A stretch of 64,000 nucleotides of DNA. Origin: Paraburkholderia caffeinitolerans. GTDB lineage: Bacteria > Pseudomonadota > Gammaproteobacteria > Burkholderiales > Burkholderiaceae. Of this stretch, positions 56,890-64,000 are shown piece after piece (position 1 is the first letter of the stretch; every line of letters begins with the position of its first letter). The DNA is taken from positions 1-64,000 of the forward strand of contig NZ_CADIKL010000030.1 in assembly GCF_902859945.1 (NCBI RefSeq), given 5' to 3'. The position numbers and the translations under genes are program-made. The notes under the pieces were generated by a model. The model was given only the letters and a program-made list of their open reading frames with translations, was not told where the DNA came from and did no database searches.

Positions 56890-57933
56890 TCAGATGTGCT
56901 GATCCGTCGACGGCCTCTCCCACAGATTCACGCCGCCCTCGGTCGCGTGACGATCGATCTCCGCAAGTTCTTCCGGCGAGAATTCGAGGTTCTTCAGCGC
57001 CGCAACGTTCTCGCGCACCTGCTCCGCACGGCTCGCGCCGATCAGCGCCGAGCTCACGCGGCCGCCGCGCAGCGTCCACGCGATCGCCATCTGCGCGAGG
57101 CTCTGGCCGCGGCGCTGCGCGAGTTCGTTGAGCTTGCGCACGTGATCGATGTTCTGCGCGCTCAAGTGCTCGCTCTTGAGCGAGCCGCCACCCGGCCGGT
57201 TCACTCGCGCATCTTCAGGCACGCCGTTCAGGTACTTGTTCGTGAGCAGACCCTGCGCGAGCGGCGTGAACGCAATGCTGCCCGTGCCGAGGCTCTCGAG
57301 CGTATCGAGCAGTTCGTGCTCGATCCAGCGGTTGAGCATGTTGTACGACGGCTGATGGATCAGCAGCGGCACCTTGTATTCGGCCAGCAGCTTCGCCATC
57401 TCGCGCGTCTTCGCGGCCGAGTACGACGAGATGCCCACGTAGAGCGCCTTGCCCTGCTGCACCGCCGTGGCGAGTGCGCCGGCCGTTTCCTCCAAAGGCG
57501 TCTCCACGTCGAAGCGGTGCGAATAGAAGATGTCGACGTAATCGAGGCCCATGCGCTTGAGGCTCTGGTCGAGGCTCGCGAGCACGTACTTGCGCGAGCC
57601 GCCGCCCTGGCCATAGGGGCCCGGCCACATATCCCAGCCGGCCTTCGACGAGATCAGCAGCTCGTCGCGATACGGGCGGAAATCGTCCCTGAAAATGCGG
57701 CCGAAATTGGTTTCGGCGCTGCCGTAGGGCGGGCCGTAATTGTTCGCGAGATCGAAGTGCGTGATGCCGAGATCGAAGGCCGTGCGCAGGATTTCGCGCT
57801 GCGTCGCAATCGGCGTGGTGTCGCCGAAGTTGTGCCACAGCCCGAGCGACAACGCCGGCAGCTTGAGTCCCGATTTGCCGCAAAAGCGGTATTGCATCTC
57901 CGAATAGCGTTCTGCAGCGGCTTCGTAGGCCAT
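56890..57933 (-). CDS. Aldo/keto reductase, YghZ/GpmA-like
   Basis: A 347-residue TIM-barrel reductase: A-L-S-L-G-L-W-H-N-F-G near the N-terminus, F-D-L-A-N-N-Y-G-P-P-Y-G (catalytic Asp/Tyr), S-S-K-A-G-W-D-M (Lys), D-I-F-Y-S-H-R (His), Y-V-G-I-S-S-Y and a C-terminal S-S-A-L-I-G-A-S-R. The opening M-Q-Y-R-F-C-G-K-S-G-L matches the YghZ (L-glyceraldehyde 3-phosphate reductase) branch, which detoxifies small aldehydes with NADPH. ATG 57933 gives that start. Confidence 0.92.
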   Translation of the reverse strand: MAYEAAAERYSEMQYRFCGKSGLKLPALSLGLWHNFGDTTPIATQREILRTAFDLGITHFDLANNYGPPYGSAETNFGRIFRDDFRPYRDELLISSKAGWDMWPGPYGQGGGSRKYVLASLDQSLKRMGLDYVDIFYSHRFDVETPLEETAGALATAVQQGKALYVGISSYSAAKTREMAKLLAEYKVPLLIHQPSYNMLNRWIEHELLDTLESLGTGSIAFTPLAQGLLTNKYLNGVPEDARVNRPGGGSLKSEHLSAQNIDHVRKLNELAQRRGQSLAQMAIAWTLRGGRVSSALIGASRAEQVRENVAALKNLEFSPEELAEIDRHATEGGVNLWERPSTDQHI

Positions 57934-58116
57934 GGTTCGAATCCTCGACGAAATCAGGGAATGACAGGGTTCGGCAGTGAGTCCGGCAGGTGCGCGGGCT
58001 GTCATGGTAGCCAATCCGCACGCAGGCTGCAGATGCCCACCATGTGGGACTCGCGGATGGACGGCGCGGCGACGCTCGCCTACACTGCGGCGTTCGTCAT
58101 ACCCCGGGAGGTCTTC

Positions 58117-58323
58117 ATGGTCAAAGCGATTTCATTCGCGCTGATCGCTTGCGGCGTCGTGCTGCTCTACTTTGGCGGCCAGTCGTTTCACTCGTTATCG
58201 AACGACGTCTCGCGCCTCGTCACCGGCGCGCCCACCGACCGCACGATGGTCCTGATCGCGGCCGGCGTGGCCGCGACCATCGCCGGGATCACCGGCCTCG
58301 CGGTTTCCGGACGCCGGCGCTAA
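58117..58323 (+). CDS. DUF3185-type small membrane protein
   Basis: GGGAGG precedes ATG 58117. The 68-residue product has two hydrophobic segments (F-A-L-I-A-C-G-V-V-L-L-Y-F-G-G and T-M-V-L-I-A-A-G-V-A-A-T-I-A-G) with a short loop (D-V-S-R-L-V-T-G-A-P-T-D-R), the DUF3185 pattern. It is probably an inner-membrane hairpin of unknown function. Confidence 0.7.
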   Translation: MVKAISFALIACGVVLLYFGGQSFHSLSNDVSRLVTGAPTDRTMVLIAAGVAATIAGITGLAVSGRRR

Positions 58324-58351
58324 GCGCGCGACAGCCCCGCACGCCTCGTGC

Positions 58352-59116
58352 TCACACCAGCTTCACCTCGGGCAGCGAGGCCGAGCGCGTGCCCGGCAGC
58401 GGCACATTGCTCGCGCCGTGGTAAGTGAACACGAGCGAGAACTTCACGTCGCTGCTCAGGTTCTGGCCCGCCGAGTGCAGCGTGTTGCAGTGGAAGAACA
58501 CGACGTCGCCCGCCTTGAGCTTGGGCGACGTCGCGCGATCGATCCATGCCTGGTTCTCGGGCAAGTCGGCGCGGAAGAATTTCGAGGCGTCAAAGCGCTC
58601 CGAGGTGAACGGCTCCGTGTGCGAGCCGGGGACGAACCACAGCCCGCCGTTCTCGACCGTCTCGCTCCCGAGCGCGAGCCACACCGACACCAGATCGTCG
58701 CGCTCGAACGACCAGTAGCGCGAATCGCGATGCCAGCCCGTGAGGCTGCCGTACATAGGGTGCTTGGTCATCATGCAGTTGTGATGGGCGCGCGAGAGCA
58801 CCGGCTCTTCGCCGAAATACAGCTCCATCCAGCCCGTGATCTCGGGCGAGGTCGCCCACTCGCGAAAACGCGCATGGCGCGCGTGCGCGTCAAGCAGGCG
58901 GCGCACTGTGTGGCCGCCGGGCGAGTCTTTCGACTCGGGCGCGCCGGGATAACGCAAATCGGCTTCGAATTCGAGCGGCGCGGCGGCCGCGTGCAATTGC
59001 TCCTGCGCCACGTGCTTGAGTTCGTCGCACCGCTCTGGCGAGACGAGCCCCGACACGACCACGAAACCGCGCTCGCGCAGCGCCTGCACCTGTTCCTTTT
59101 TGGATTGGACTGACAT
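58352..59116 (-). CDS. Phytanoyl-CoA dioxygenase-like 2-oxoglutarate/Fe(II) oxygenase
   Basis: The 254-residue protein has the H-x-D metal pair in G-W-H-R-D-S-R-Y-W (His129, Asp131) and the distal His in H-C-N-T-L-H-S-A-G (His214), with N-G-G-L-W-F-V-P-G-S-H-T before it. These ligands mark the PhyH superfamily; members hydroxylate lipids, antibiotics or small acids. ATG 59116 is chosen; an in-frame ATG at 59188 would add 24 basic residues. Confidence 0.88.
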   Translation of the reverse strand: MSVQSKKEQVQALRERGFVVVSGLVSPERCDELKHVAQEQLHAAAAPLEFEADLRYPGAPESKDSPGGHTVRRLLDAHARHARFREWATSPEITGWMELYFGEEPVLSRAHHNCMMTKHPMYGSLTGWHRDSRYWSFERDDLVSVWLALGSETVENGGLWFVPGSHTEPFTSERFDASKFFRADLPENQAWIDRATSPKLKAGDVVFFHCNTLHSAGQNLSSDVKFSLVFTYHGASNVPLPGTRSASLPEVKLV

Positions 59117-59665
59117 GGGACTTCCGTTGTTCGAGGCCTGCGAGGACCGCATCCATGAGAGGCTGCGGCAACGGCGGCGCTTGCTCATTCTGGTTCAACT
59201 TGTTCTGAGTTCGCGCGCGCCAATCGCTCGATTGTAAAACGTGCGCGTGCACGCGGAAGGGGTGTCCGCGCACAACCGTGATGCAAATGCACCGCGATGG
59301 CAACTCAACGACGACGACCTGACTCAAGCTTGAGCCAGGCGCGGGTATTAACCGACTTTCGGGCGTCACGATTCACGTGTAGTCTGCGCGCATGCAGTTT
59401 CCTCACCCAGAACATCGATCGCGGGCCGCAGCCGAAGCCCTGTCCACCAAGACCGCGCGATACCCGAACATGCGCCAGCAATGCGCGAAGCGTGAGCCCA
59501 CAGTCCGCGCCGACGCGCTGCGTTCTGGTTCGCGCACTCCGTACGATCCATCCCGTGATTCCCGTTACCGTGACCATCGTGAAGATGGGCACGATTGCTG
59601 CTCGAATCGATGTGCCGCGCGAAGCCTCGCGCAAGGCGCACACTGAACCTGACACCACACACGCC
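59117..59665. other. 549-bp interval, nothing firm recognised
   Basis: No gene supported strongly. The left part is the promoter region of the PhyH gene (minus). A long plus-strand frame (59297 on) runs into the Arg-rich ORF, but its first 120 codons look like non-coding sequence. Confidence 0.4.
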
Positions 59666-60025
59666 ATGCATACCCTTTTCAGCACCCGCCGCATGACCCA
59701 TGCCGCCCTGAAAGCGGCACGCCCCGCCCGCCGTCACGTCGTGCGCGCCCTGCGCCATCACGCGGCGCGCACGCGCGCCCTCGCGCAGCACGTGCGCGAC
59801 GCCCGCGCCGTGGACGGCATGCGCGCCTGGTTCCATTCGTTCTTCTCGGTGCTGCGCCTGCGCGCGGGCGCCCGCCACTTCTCGCTGCGCACACTGCTGT
59901 ACCGTCCCAATGCGACGCTGCGCGCGCTCGCTGCGCCCGCCACCGTGCACACGGCGCGCAACGTCCGCCGCCCGCGCCGCATGGGCGCCAGCAGCACGGG
60001 CTGGTTCGGCTTCGCCATGCGCTGA
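59666..60025 (+). CDS. Arg/His/Ala-rich hypothetical protein (119 aa)
   Basis: A 119-residue protein from ATG 59666, unusually rich in Arg and His (for example A-R-R-H-V-V-R-A-L-R-H-H-A-A-R-T-R and R-R-P-R-R-M-G), with a hydrophobic middle (W-F-H-S-F-F-S-V-L). Codon bias is typical of the genome, and a strong terminator follows 20 nt downstream, supporting real transcription. No RBS of note; family not recognised. It could be a false ORF in a GC-rich region. Confidence 0.4.
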   Translation: MHTLFSTRRMTHAALKAARPARRHVVRALRHHAARTRALAQHVRDARAVDGMRAWFHSFFSVLRLRAGARHFSLRTLLYRPNATLRALAAPATVHTARNVRRPRRMGASSTGWFGFAMR

Positions 60026-60046
60026 CAAAACCCCGCGCCAGATACA

Positions 60047-60084
60047 AAAAACCCCGCCGGGGCATACGCTCTGGCGGGGTTTTT
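60047..60084. terminator. Bidirectional terminator before metK end
   Basis: AAAAACCCCGCC (60047-60058) pairs with GGCGGGGTTTTT (60073-60084), A and T runs on both outer sides. It serves the minus-strand metK and the plus-strand ORF. Confidence 0.92.
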
Positions 60085-60139
60085 CTTCATACGAGGCCAA
60101 CGCAAGGCCGGCGAGTGCGCCAGCCTTCGTGTGGCGTGC

Positions 60140-61327
60140 TTACGCGAGCGCGCCGACCGGTTCCGTGCCGGCGGCTTCGGCCAGTACGAGCGCCTTGTCC
60201 GTGGCTTCCCACGAGAATTCCGGCTCTTCGCGGCCGAAGTGACCATATGCCGCGGTCTTTTCGTAGACCGGACGCAGCAGGTCGAGCATCTGGATGATGC
60301 CCTTCGGGCGCAGATCGAAGTGCTCGCGCACGAGCTTCGTAATGGTGGCGTCCGATACCTTGCCCGTGCCGAACGTGTTGACCATGACCGAGGTGGGCTC
60401 GGCCACGCCGATCGCGTACGAGACCTGGATCAGGCAGCGCGAAGCGAGACCGGCGGCCACGATGTTCTTGGCCACGTAGCGGCCCGCATAAGCAGCCGAA
60501 CGGTCGACCTTCGACGGATCCTTGCCCGAGAACGCACCGCCGCCGTGCGGGGCCGCGCCGCCGTACGTATCGACGATGATCTTGCGGCCCGTGAGACCGC
60601 AATCGCCCTGCGGACCACCGATCACGAAGCGGCCGGTCGGGTTCACGAGGAACTTGATATCGCCCTTGATAAGCTCGCGCGGCAGAACCGGCTTGATAAT
60701 CTCTTCGATCACGGCTTCGCGCAGCGTGGCGAGGTCGGTTTCGGGCGAGTGCTGCGTGGAGAGCACAACGGTGTCGATCGCATGCGGCTTGCCGTCCACA
60801 TAGCGCACGGTGACCTGCGACTTCGCATCCGGGCGCAGCCAGGGCAGGCGGCCGTCGCGGCGCAGGTTCGACTGGCGCTCGACCAGGCGGTGCGAGAGGT
60901 GGATCGGCAGCGGCATCAGCTCGGGCGTTTCGTCGCACGCATAGCCGAACATCAGGCCCTGGTCGCCCGCGCCCTGGTCGAGGTTGTTGTCGTGCGCACG
61001 GTCCACGCCCTGGGCGATGTCCGGCGACTGCTTGTCGTAGGCGACGAGCACCGCGCAGCCGCGGTAGTCGATGCCGTAATCGGTGTTGTCGTAGCCGATG
61101 CGCTTGATCGTGTCGCGCGCCACCTGGATGTAGTCGACGTTGGCCGTGGTGGTGATTTCACCGGCGAGCACGACGAGACCCGTGTTGCACAGCGTTTCCG
61201 CTGCAACGCGCGAGTACTTGTCTTGCGTGAGGATGGCGTCGAGGATCGCGTCCGAGATCTGGTCGGCGACCTTGTCCGGATGGCCTTCCGAGACCGATTC
61301 GGAAGTGAAGAAATAGTCGTTTGCCAC
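60140..61327 (-). CDS. metK: S-adenosylmethionine synthetase
   Basis: The 395-residue protein shows the MetK signatures G-H-P-D-K (15-19), G-A-G-D-Q-G (119-124, with D-E-T-P-E-L-M-P just after), and G-G-G-A-F-S-G-K-D-P-S-K-V-D-R-S near 270. It makes SAM from methionine and ATP. ATG 61327 with AAAAGGAGCC just upstream is the natural start. Upstream, 61328-61612 is an AT/GC-mixed leader without a riboswitch I can recognise. Confidence 0.98.
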   Translation of the reverse strand: MANDYFFTSESVSEGHPDKVADQISDAILDAILTQDKYSRVAAETLCNTGLVVLAGEITTTANVDYIQVARDTIKRIGYDNTDYGIDYRGCAVLVAYDKQSPDIAQGVDRAHDNNLDQGAGDQGLMFGYACDETPELMPLPIHLSHRLVERQSNLRRDGRLPWLRPDAKSQVTVRYVDGKPHAIDTVVLSTQHSPETDLATLREAVIEEIIKPVLPRELIKGDIKFLVNPTGRFVIGGPQGDCGLTGRKIIVDTYGGAAPHGGGAFSGKDPSKVDRSAAYAGRYVAKNIVAAGLASRCLIQVSYAIGVAEPTSVMVNTFGTGKVSDATITKLVREHFDLRPKGIIQMLDLLRPVYEKTAAYGHFGREEPEFSWEATDKALVLAEAAGTEPVGALA

Positions 61328-61612
61328 GTGTCAGGCTCCTTTTAGCTGGTGACGGTTATATTCACGTAGCCAACTTCGGGAGCTTTGAAGCGGCGACGCT
61401 TTAGCGGATTACCTGCCCGGTTGGCCCATGCACCGCGCGCCCGAACATCTGACGCTACTAATGGCCGCATGGCAAACCGGCTTCGCCCCGCAAGTTGTCT
61501 ATTAACTCGGCGAAGACCTTATTATAGCGACTTCCCTAATTTGCCGCAGAGCCACACCGCGTGCTAACCAACGCAACGTTCAATTTATTCGCGCGTTCCA
61601 TGGGGGCCATGC

Positions 61613-62497
61613 ATGCTCGTTAAGCTCGGCTCCCGCTTTGCAGTGGGCTTGCTCAAGCTGTTCGCGATCCTGCCCTATGGTCTCATCGCCCGTTTCGGCG
61701 ACGGCCTCGGCTGGCTGCTCTACCAGATTCCGAGTGGGCGCAAGCGTGTCGTCCACACCAACCTGCGCCTGTGCTTTCCCGAATGGAGCGACGCAAAACG
61801 CGAGGAAATCGCCGGTCTGCACTTTCGCCAGGCCATCCGCAGCTACATCGAGCGCAGCGTGCAGTGGTTCGGCACGGCGCAGAAGCTCGAAAAGCTCATC
61901 GAGCTCGACAGCGAAATCGACCTCACCGATCCCAACCTCCCGCCCACGCTGTTTCTTGGGATGCACTTCGTCGGCATCGAAGCCGGCTCGATGTTCCTCA
62001 ATTACTCGCTGCATCGCCCGTGCGGCTCGCTCTACCAGCCGTTTTCGAACCCCGAATTCGAAGCCGCCGCGAAGGCGGGCCGCAGCCGCTTCGGCGCCGA
62101 GATGGAAAGCCGCGCGGACGCCGCGCGCATCGTGCTGCGCTGGCTGCGCGACAAAAAACCCGTGATGCTCGGCGCGGACATGGACTACGGCATGCGCAAC
62201 TCGACCTTCGTGCCGTTCTTCGGCGTGCCTGCGTGCACGCTGACGGCCGTGGGCCGCCTCGCCAAGGTGGGCCGCGCGCAGGTTGTGCCGTTCATCGGCG
62301 AGGTGCTGCCCAATTACAAGGGTTATCGGCTCAAGGTCTTCAAACCTTGGGACAACTACCCCACCGGCGACGACGCACAGGACGCGCGCCGCATGAACGC
62401 CTTCCTCGAAGAGCAGATTCCGCGCATTCCCGAGCAGTACTACTGGGTCCACAAGCGCTTCAAGACGCGCCCTCCCGGCGAGCCGAACGTGTATTGA
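61613..62497 (+). CDS. Lipid A biosynthesis acyltransferase (LpxL/HtrB family)
   Basis: The 294-residue protein begins with a hydrophobic stretch (L-L-K-L-F-A-I-L-P-Y-G-L-I-A-R), then has the catalytic H-x4-E in G-M-H-F-V-G-I-E (His118, Glu123), R-N-L-style V-V-H-T-N-L-R-L-C-F-P and a C-terminal Y-Y-W-V-H-K-R-F-K-T-R-P. It adds a secondary acyl chain to Kdo2-lipid IVA at the inner membrane. Divergent from metK, followed by dapF. Whether it is LpxL or LpxM type is not clear from sequence alone. Confidence 0.93.
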   Translation: MLVKLGSRFAVGLLKLFAILPYGLIARFGDGLGWLLYQIPSGRKRVVHTNLRLCFPEWSDAKREEIAGLHFRQAIRSYIERSVQWFGTAQKLEKLIELDSEIDLTDPNLPPTLFLGMHFVGIEAGSMFLNYSLHRPCGSLYQPFSNPEFEAAAKAGRSRFGAEMESRADAARIVLRWLRDKKPVMLGADMDYGMRNSTFVPFFGVPACTLTAVGRLAKVGRAQVVPFIGEVLPNYKGYRLKVFKPWDNYPTGDDAQDARRMNAFLEEQIPRIPEQYYWVHKRFKTRPPGEPNVY

Positions 62498-62548
62498 CGC
62501 CGGCGGCCAGCGCGCGGCATTCGCCCGCACGTCGCTTACAATGGCGGG

Positions 62549-63427
62549 ATGAAACTCAAGTTCACCAAGATGCACGGCGCCGGCAACGACTTCGTCGTGC
62601 TCGACGGCTATAGCCAGCCCATCGCGCTCACGCCCGAGCGCGTGCGTGCGCTCGCCAACCGCCACTTCGGCGTGGGTGCCGACCAGTTGCTGCTGGTCGA
62701 AAAGCCCACTATCGAAGGCGTCGACTTCCGATATCGCATCTTCAATTGCGATGGCGGCGAGGTCGAGCACTGCGGCAACGGTGCGCGCTGCTTCGTGAAA
62801 TTCGTGCGCGACCGCAAGCTCACCGAAGCCAACCGCGTGCGCGTGCAAGTGCAGAAAGGCGTGATCACGCTCGTCATGCAGGACAACGGCGAGGTCGTGG
62901 TCGACATGGGCAGCCCGGTATTCGAACCGTCGGACGTGCCGTTCAACGCAAACGGCCTCGAAGGCCGCCGCGAAGGCAACGACACGCTCTGGCCGCTCGA
63001 AGTGAACGGCCAGACGCGCTGGATCTCGGCGGTGTCGATGGGCAATCCGCACGCGGTGCAGGTGGTCGACGACGCCGAAGCGTTCGCCGTGCTCGCCGAC
63101 GGCCCCGTGATCGAGGCGCACCCACGCTTTCCGAATAAGGTGAACGCGGGCTTCATGCAGATCGTCTCGCGCCACGAAGTGCGGCTGCGCGTCTACGAGC
63201 GCGGCGCAGGCGAAACGCTCGCGTGCGGCACGGGCGCGTGCGCGGCGGTGGCGGCCGGCATTCGCCGCGGCCTGCTCGATTCGCCCGTGAAAGTGCATAC
63301 GCACGGCGGCGCGCTCACGATCGCCTGGGACGGCGCGCGCGACGAATCCGCCCCATTGACGATGGCGGGCCCGGCCGCAACCGTCTTCGAAGGCGAGATC
63401 GAACTCGCCGACGCGCTGTCGAACTGA
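62549..63427 (+). CDS. dapF: Diaminopimelate epimerase
   Basis: The two catalytic Cys lie in E-H-C-G-N-G-A-R (Cys75) and in L-A-C-G-T-G-A-C-A (about 230), with M-H-G-A-G-N-D-F near the start. Length 292 residues is normal. The enzyme converts LL- to meso-diaminopimelate for lysine and peptidoglycan. The start is 51 nt after the acyltransferase stop, so it may share its promoter. Confidence 0.97.
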   Translation: MKLKFTKMHGAGNDFVVLDGYSQPIALTPERVRALANRHFGVGADQLLLVEKPTIEGVDFRYRIFNCDGGEVEHCGNGARCFVKFVRDRKLTEANRVRVQVQKGVITLVMQDNGEVVVDMGSPVFEPSDVPFNANGLEGRREGNDTLWPLEVNGQTRWISAVSMGNPHAVQVVDDAEAFAVLADGPVIEAHPRFPNKVNAGFMQIVSRHEVRLRVYERGAGETLACGTGACAAVAAGIRRGLLDSPVKVHTHGGALTIAWDGARDESAPLTMAGPAATVFEGEIELADALSN

Positions 63428-63451
63428 CCGTTTGCTCTTCGTCGCAGATTC

Positions 63452-63507
63452 GTTGCCGGGGTTGCCGCTAGCGCTGTAATTCCGGCGCTAGCGGCAACCC
63501 CGGCAAC
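63452..63507. repeat. 23-bp perfect inverted repeat
   Basis: The arm at 63452-63474 (beginning GTTGCCGGGGTTGCCGC) is exactly complementary to 63485-63507, with a 10-nt loop. It lies 24 nt after dapF and 60 nt before the DUF484 gene. There is no T-run, so it is either a rho-independent terminator variant, a REP-like element or a stable mRNA hairpin. Confidence 0.85.
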
Positions 63508-63566
63508 ACCCGAGTCACACAGGCGCGCCCACCGCGCGCCGCCTCTTCATCGAACGCGCTACCAAC

Positions 63567-64000
63567 ATGAACGATCGCGAAGTCGCCGACTACCTGCTCG
63601 CCAATCCCGATTTCTTCGTTGAGCACGCCGAACTGCTGGCAACCATCAAGCTCGGCAATCCTCACGGCAAGGCGGCCGTGTCCCTGCAAGAGCGCCAGAT
63701 GGAGATGCTGCGCGAGAAGAACAAGCATCTGGAGCTGCGCCTTTCCGAATTGCTGCGCTACGGCCACGAAAACGACACCATCGCCGGAAAACTGGTGCAT
63801 TGGGCGGGCCACGTGCTCGCCGAGCGCGACCCGCATGCGTTGCCGCGCCTGATCGCGGAGCAGTTGCGTCAAGAATTCGACGTGCCGCAAGCGGCGCTGC
63901 GCCTGTGGGATGTGGCCGACGCCTATGCACAAGCGAGCTTCGCGAAGCATACGAGCGAAGAAGTCCGCCTCTTCGCCAGCAGCCTCGAAGTGCCGTACTG
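63567..64000 (+). CDS. DUF484 family protein, partial (cut by window end)
   Basis: The first 144 residues are present. D-R-E-V-A-D-Y-L-L-A-N-P-D-F-F-V-E-H-A-E-L-L and S-L-Q-E-R-Q-M-E-M-L-R-E-K-N-K-H-L-E-L-R are the DUF484 opening, a helical region before a GAF-like domain. In relatives it lies between dapF and xerC, so xerC is expected just past the window. Function unknown. ATG 63567 is the natural start. Confidence 0.9.
   Translation, partial: MNDREVADYLLANPDFFVEHAELLATIKLGNPHGKAAVSLQERQMEMLREKNKHLELRLSELLRYGHENDTIAGKLVHWAGHVLAERDPHALPRLIAEQLRQEFDVPQAALRLWDVADAYAQASFAKHTSEEVRLFASSLEVPY

Noticed and set aside
61328..61612. A riboswitch (SAM class) in the metK leader
   Set aside because: No conserved SAM-I, SAM-II, SAM-V or SAH core could be matched by eye, and the leader has no obvious structure before the start codon.

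Overview
The window reads as a high-GC betaproteobacterial chromosome, most likely Burkholderiaceae (Paraburkholderia, Caballeronia or Burkholderia). The clues are heavy C/G third-position codon bias, the block metK, lpxL-type acyltransferase, dapF, DUF484 at the right end, the yraN / DiaA-like / DolP-like / rsmI block, a short H-NS-like protein with the TWSGRG motif, and a complete CoxSLM-DEG-XdhC molybdenum hydroxylase operon. This assignment is an inference from gene content, not a database match.

Region 1 to about 7,900 is accessory DNA ending at a tRNA-Ala(CGC) gene (7897-7972, minus strand). It looks like a decaying integrated replicon. It carries a Vsr endonuclease fragment; a stability-type operon (DUF7673 protein, ParC-like partner, ParE/RelE toxin, two small unknown proteins); an XRE regulator split by an amber codon; a tyrosine-recombinase remnant that has lost its N-terminus and is frameshifted; an orphan VbhA/Fic-inhibitor-like antitoxin; an unrecognised 339-residue protein; and an intact RPA-type replication initiator with an upstream helix-turn-helix protein. 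Three different families of short direct repeats (iteron-like) lie in it: 3784-3882, 4114-4258 and 6317-6432. The left end lies outside the window.

From 7,973 on the DNA is ordinary core and semi-core chromosome. 8-12 kb: cell-envelope housekeeping (cytochrome c, BON lipoprotein, SIS isomerase, YraN, RsmI, RlpA). 12-20 kb: metallo-beta-lactamase hydrolase, DEDD exonuclease, Lrp regulator, CDF metal exporter, H-NS-like protein, HugZ-like protein, MFS transporter, branched-chain amino-acid binding protein. 21-29 kb: dienelactone hydrolase, amidase, HiPIP, L-2-hydroxyglutarate-oxidase-like FAD enzyme, a Pro/Gln-rich secreted protein, EEP phosphatase, LysE exporter, ferredoxin-NADP reductase. 30-33 kb: a NarL-type two-component pair and an APC permease.

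33.9-41.4 kb is a tightly overlapping seven-gene operon for a form-II CO-dehydrogenase-like molybdenum hydroxylase: structural subunits S, L and M, then MoxR ATPase, VWA protein, CoxG and an XdhC-type insertion factor. 41.5-47.3 kb holds an HdeD-like protein fused to a permuted papain-like domain, a Fur-box-controlled PepSY membrane protein, a DUF3857/transglutaminase protein, an SrkA-type kinase and a small unknown protein. 47.8-53.8 kb is a tripartite RND efflux operon written pump, adaptor, outer-membrane factor. 53.9-59.1 kb has an MFS exporter, a fatty-acid desaturase, an aldo/keto reductase, a phytanoyl-CoA-dioxygenase-like enzyme and small membrane proteins. 60.1-64 kb carries metK, the lipid A acyltransferase, dapF and the 5' part of a DUF484 gene cut by the window end. 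Several clear intrinsic terminators separate convergent units.
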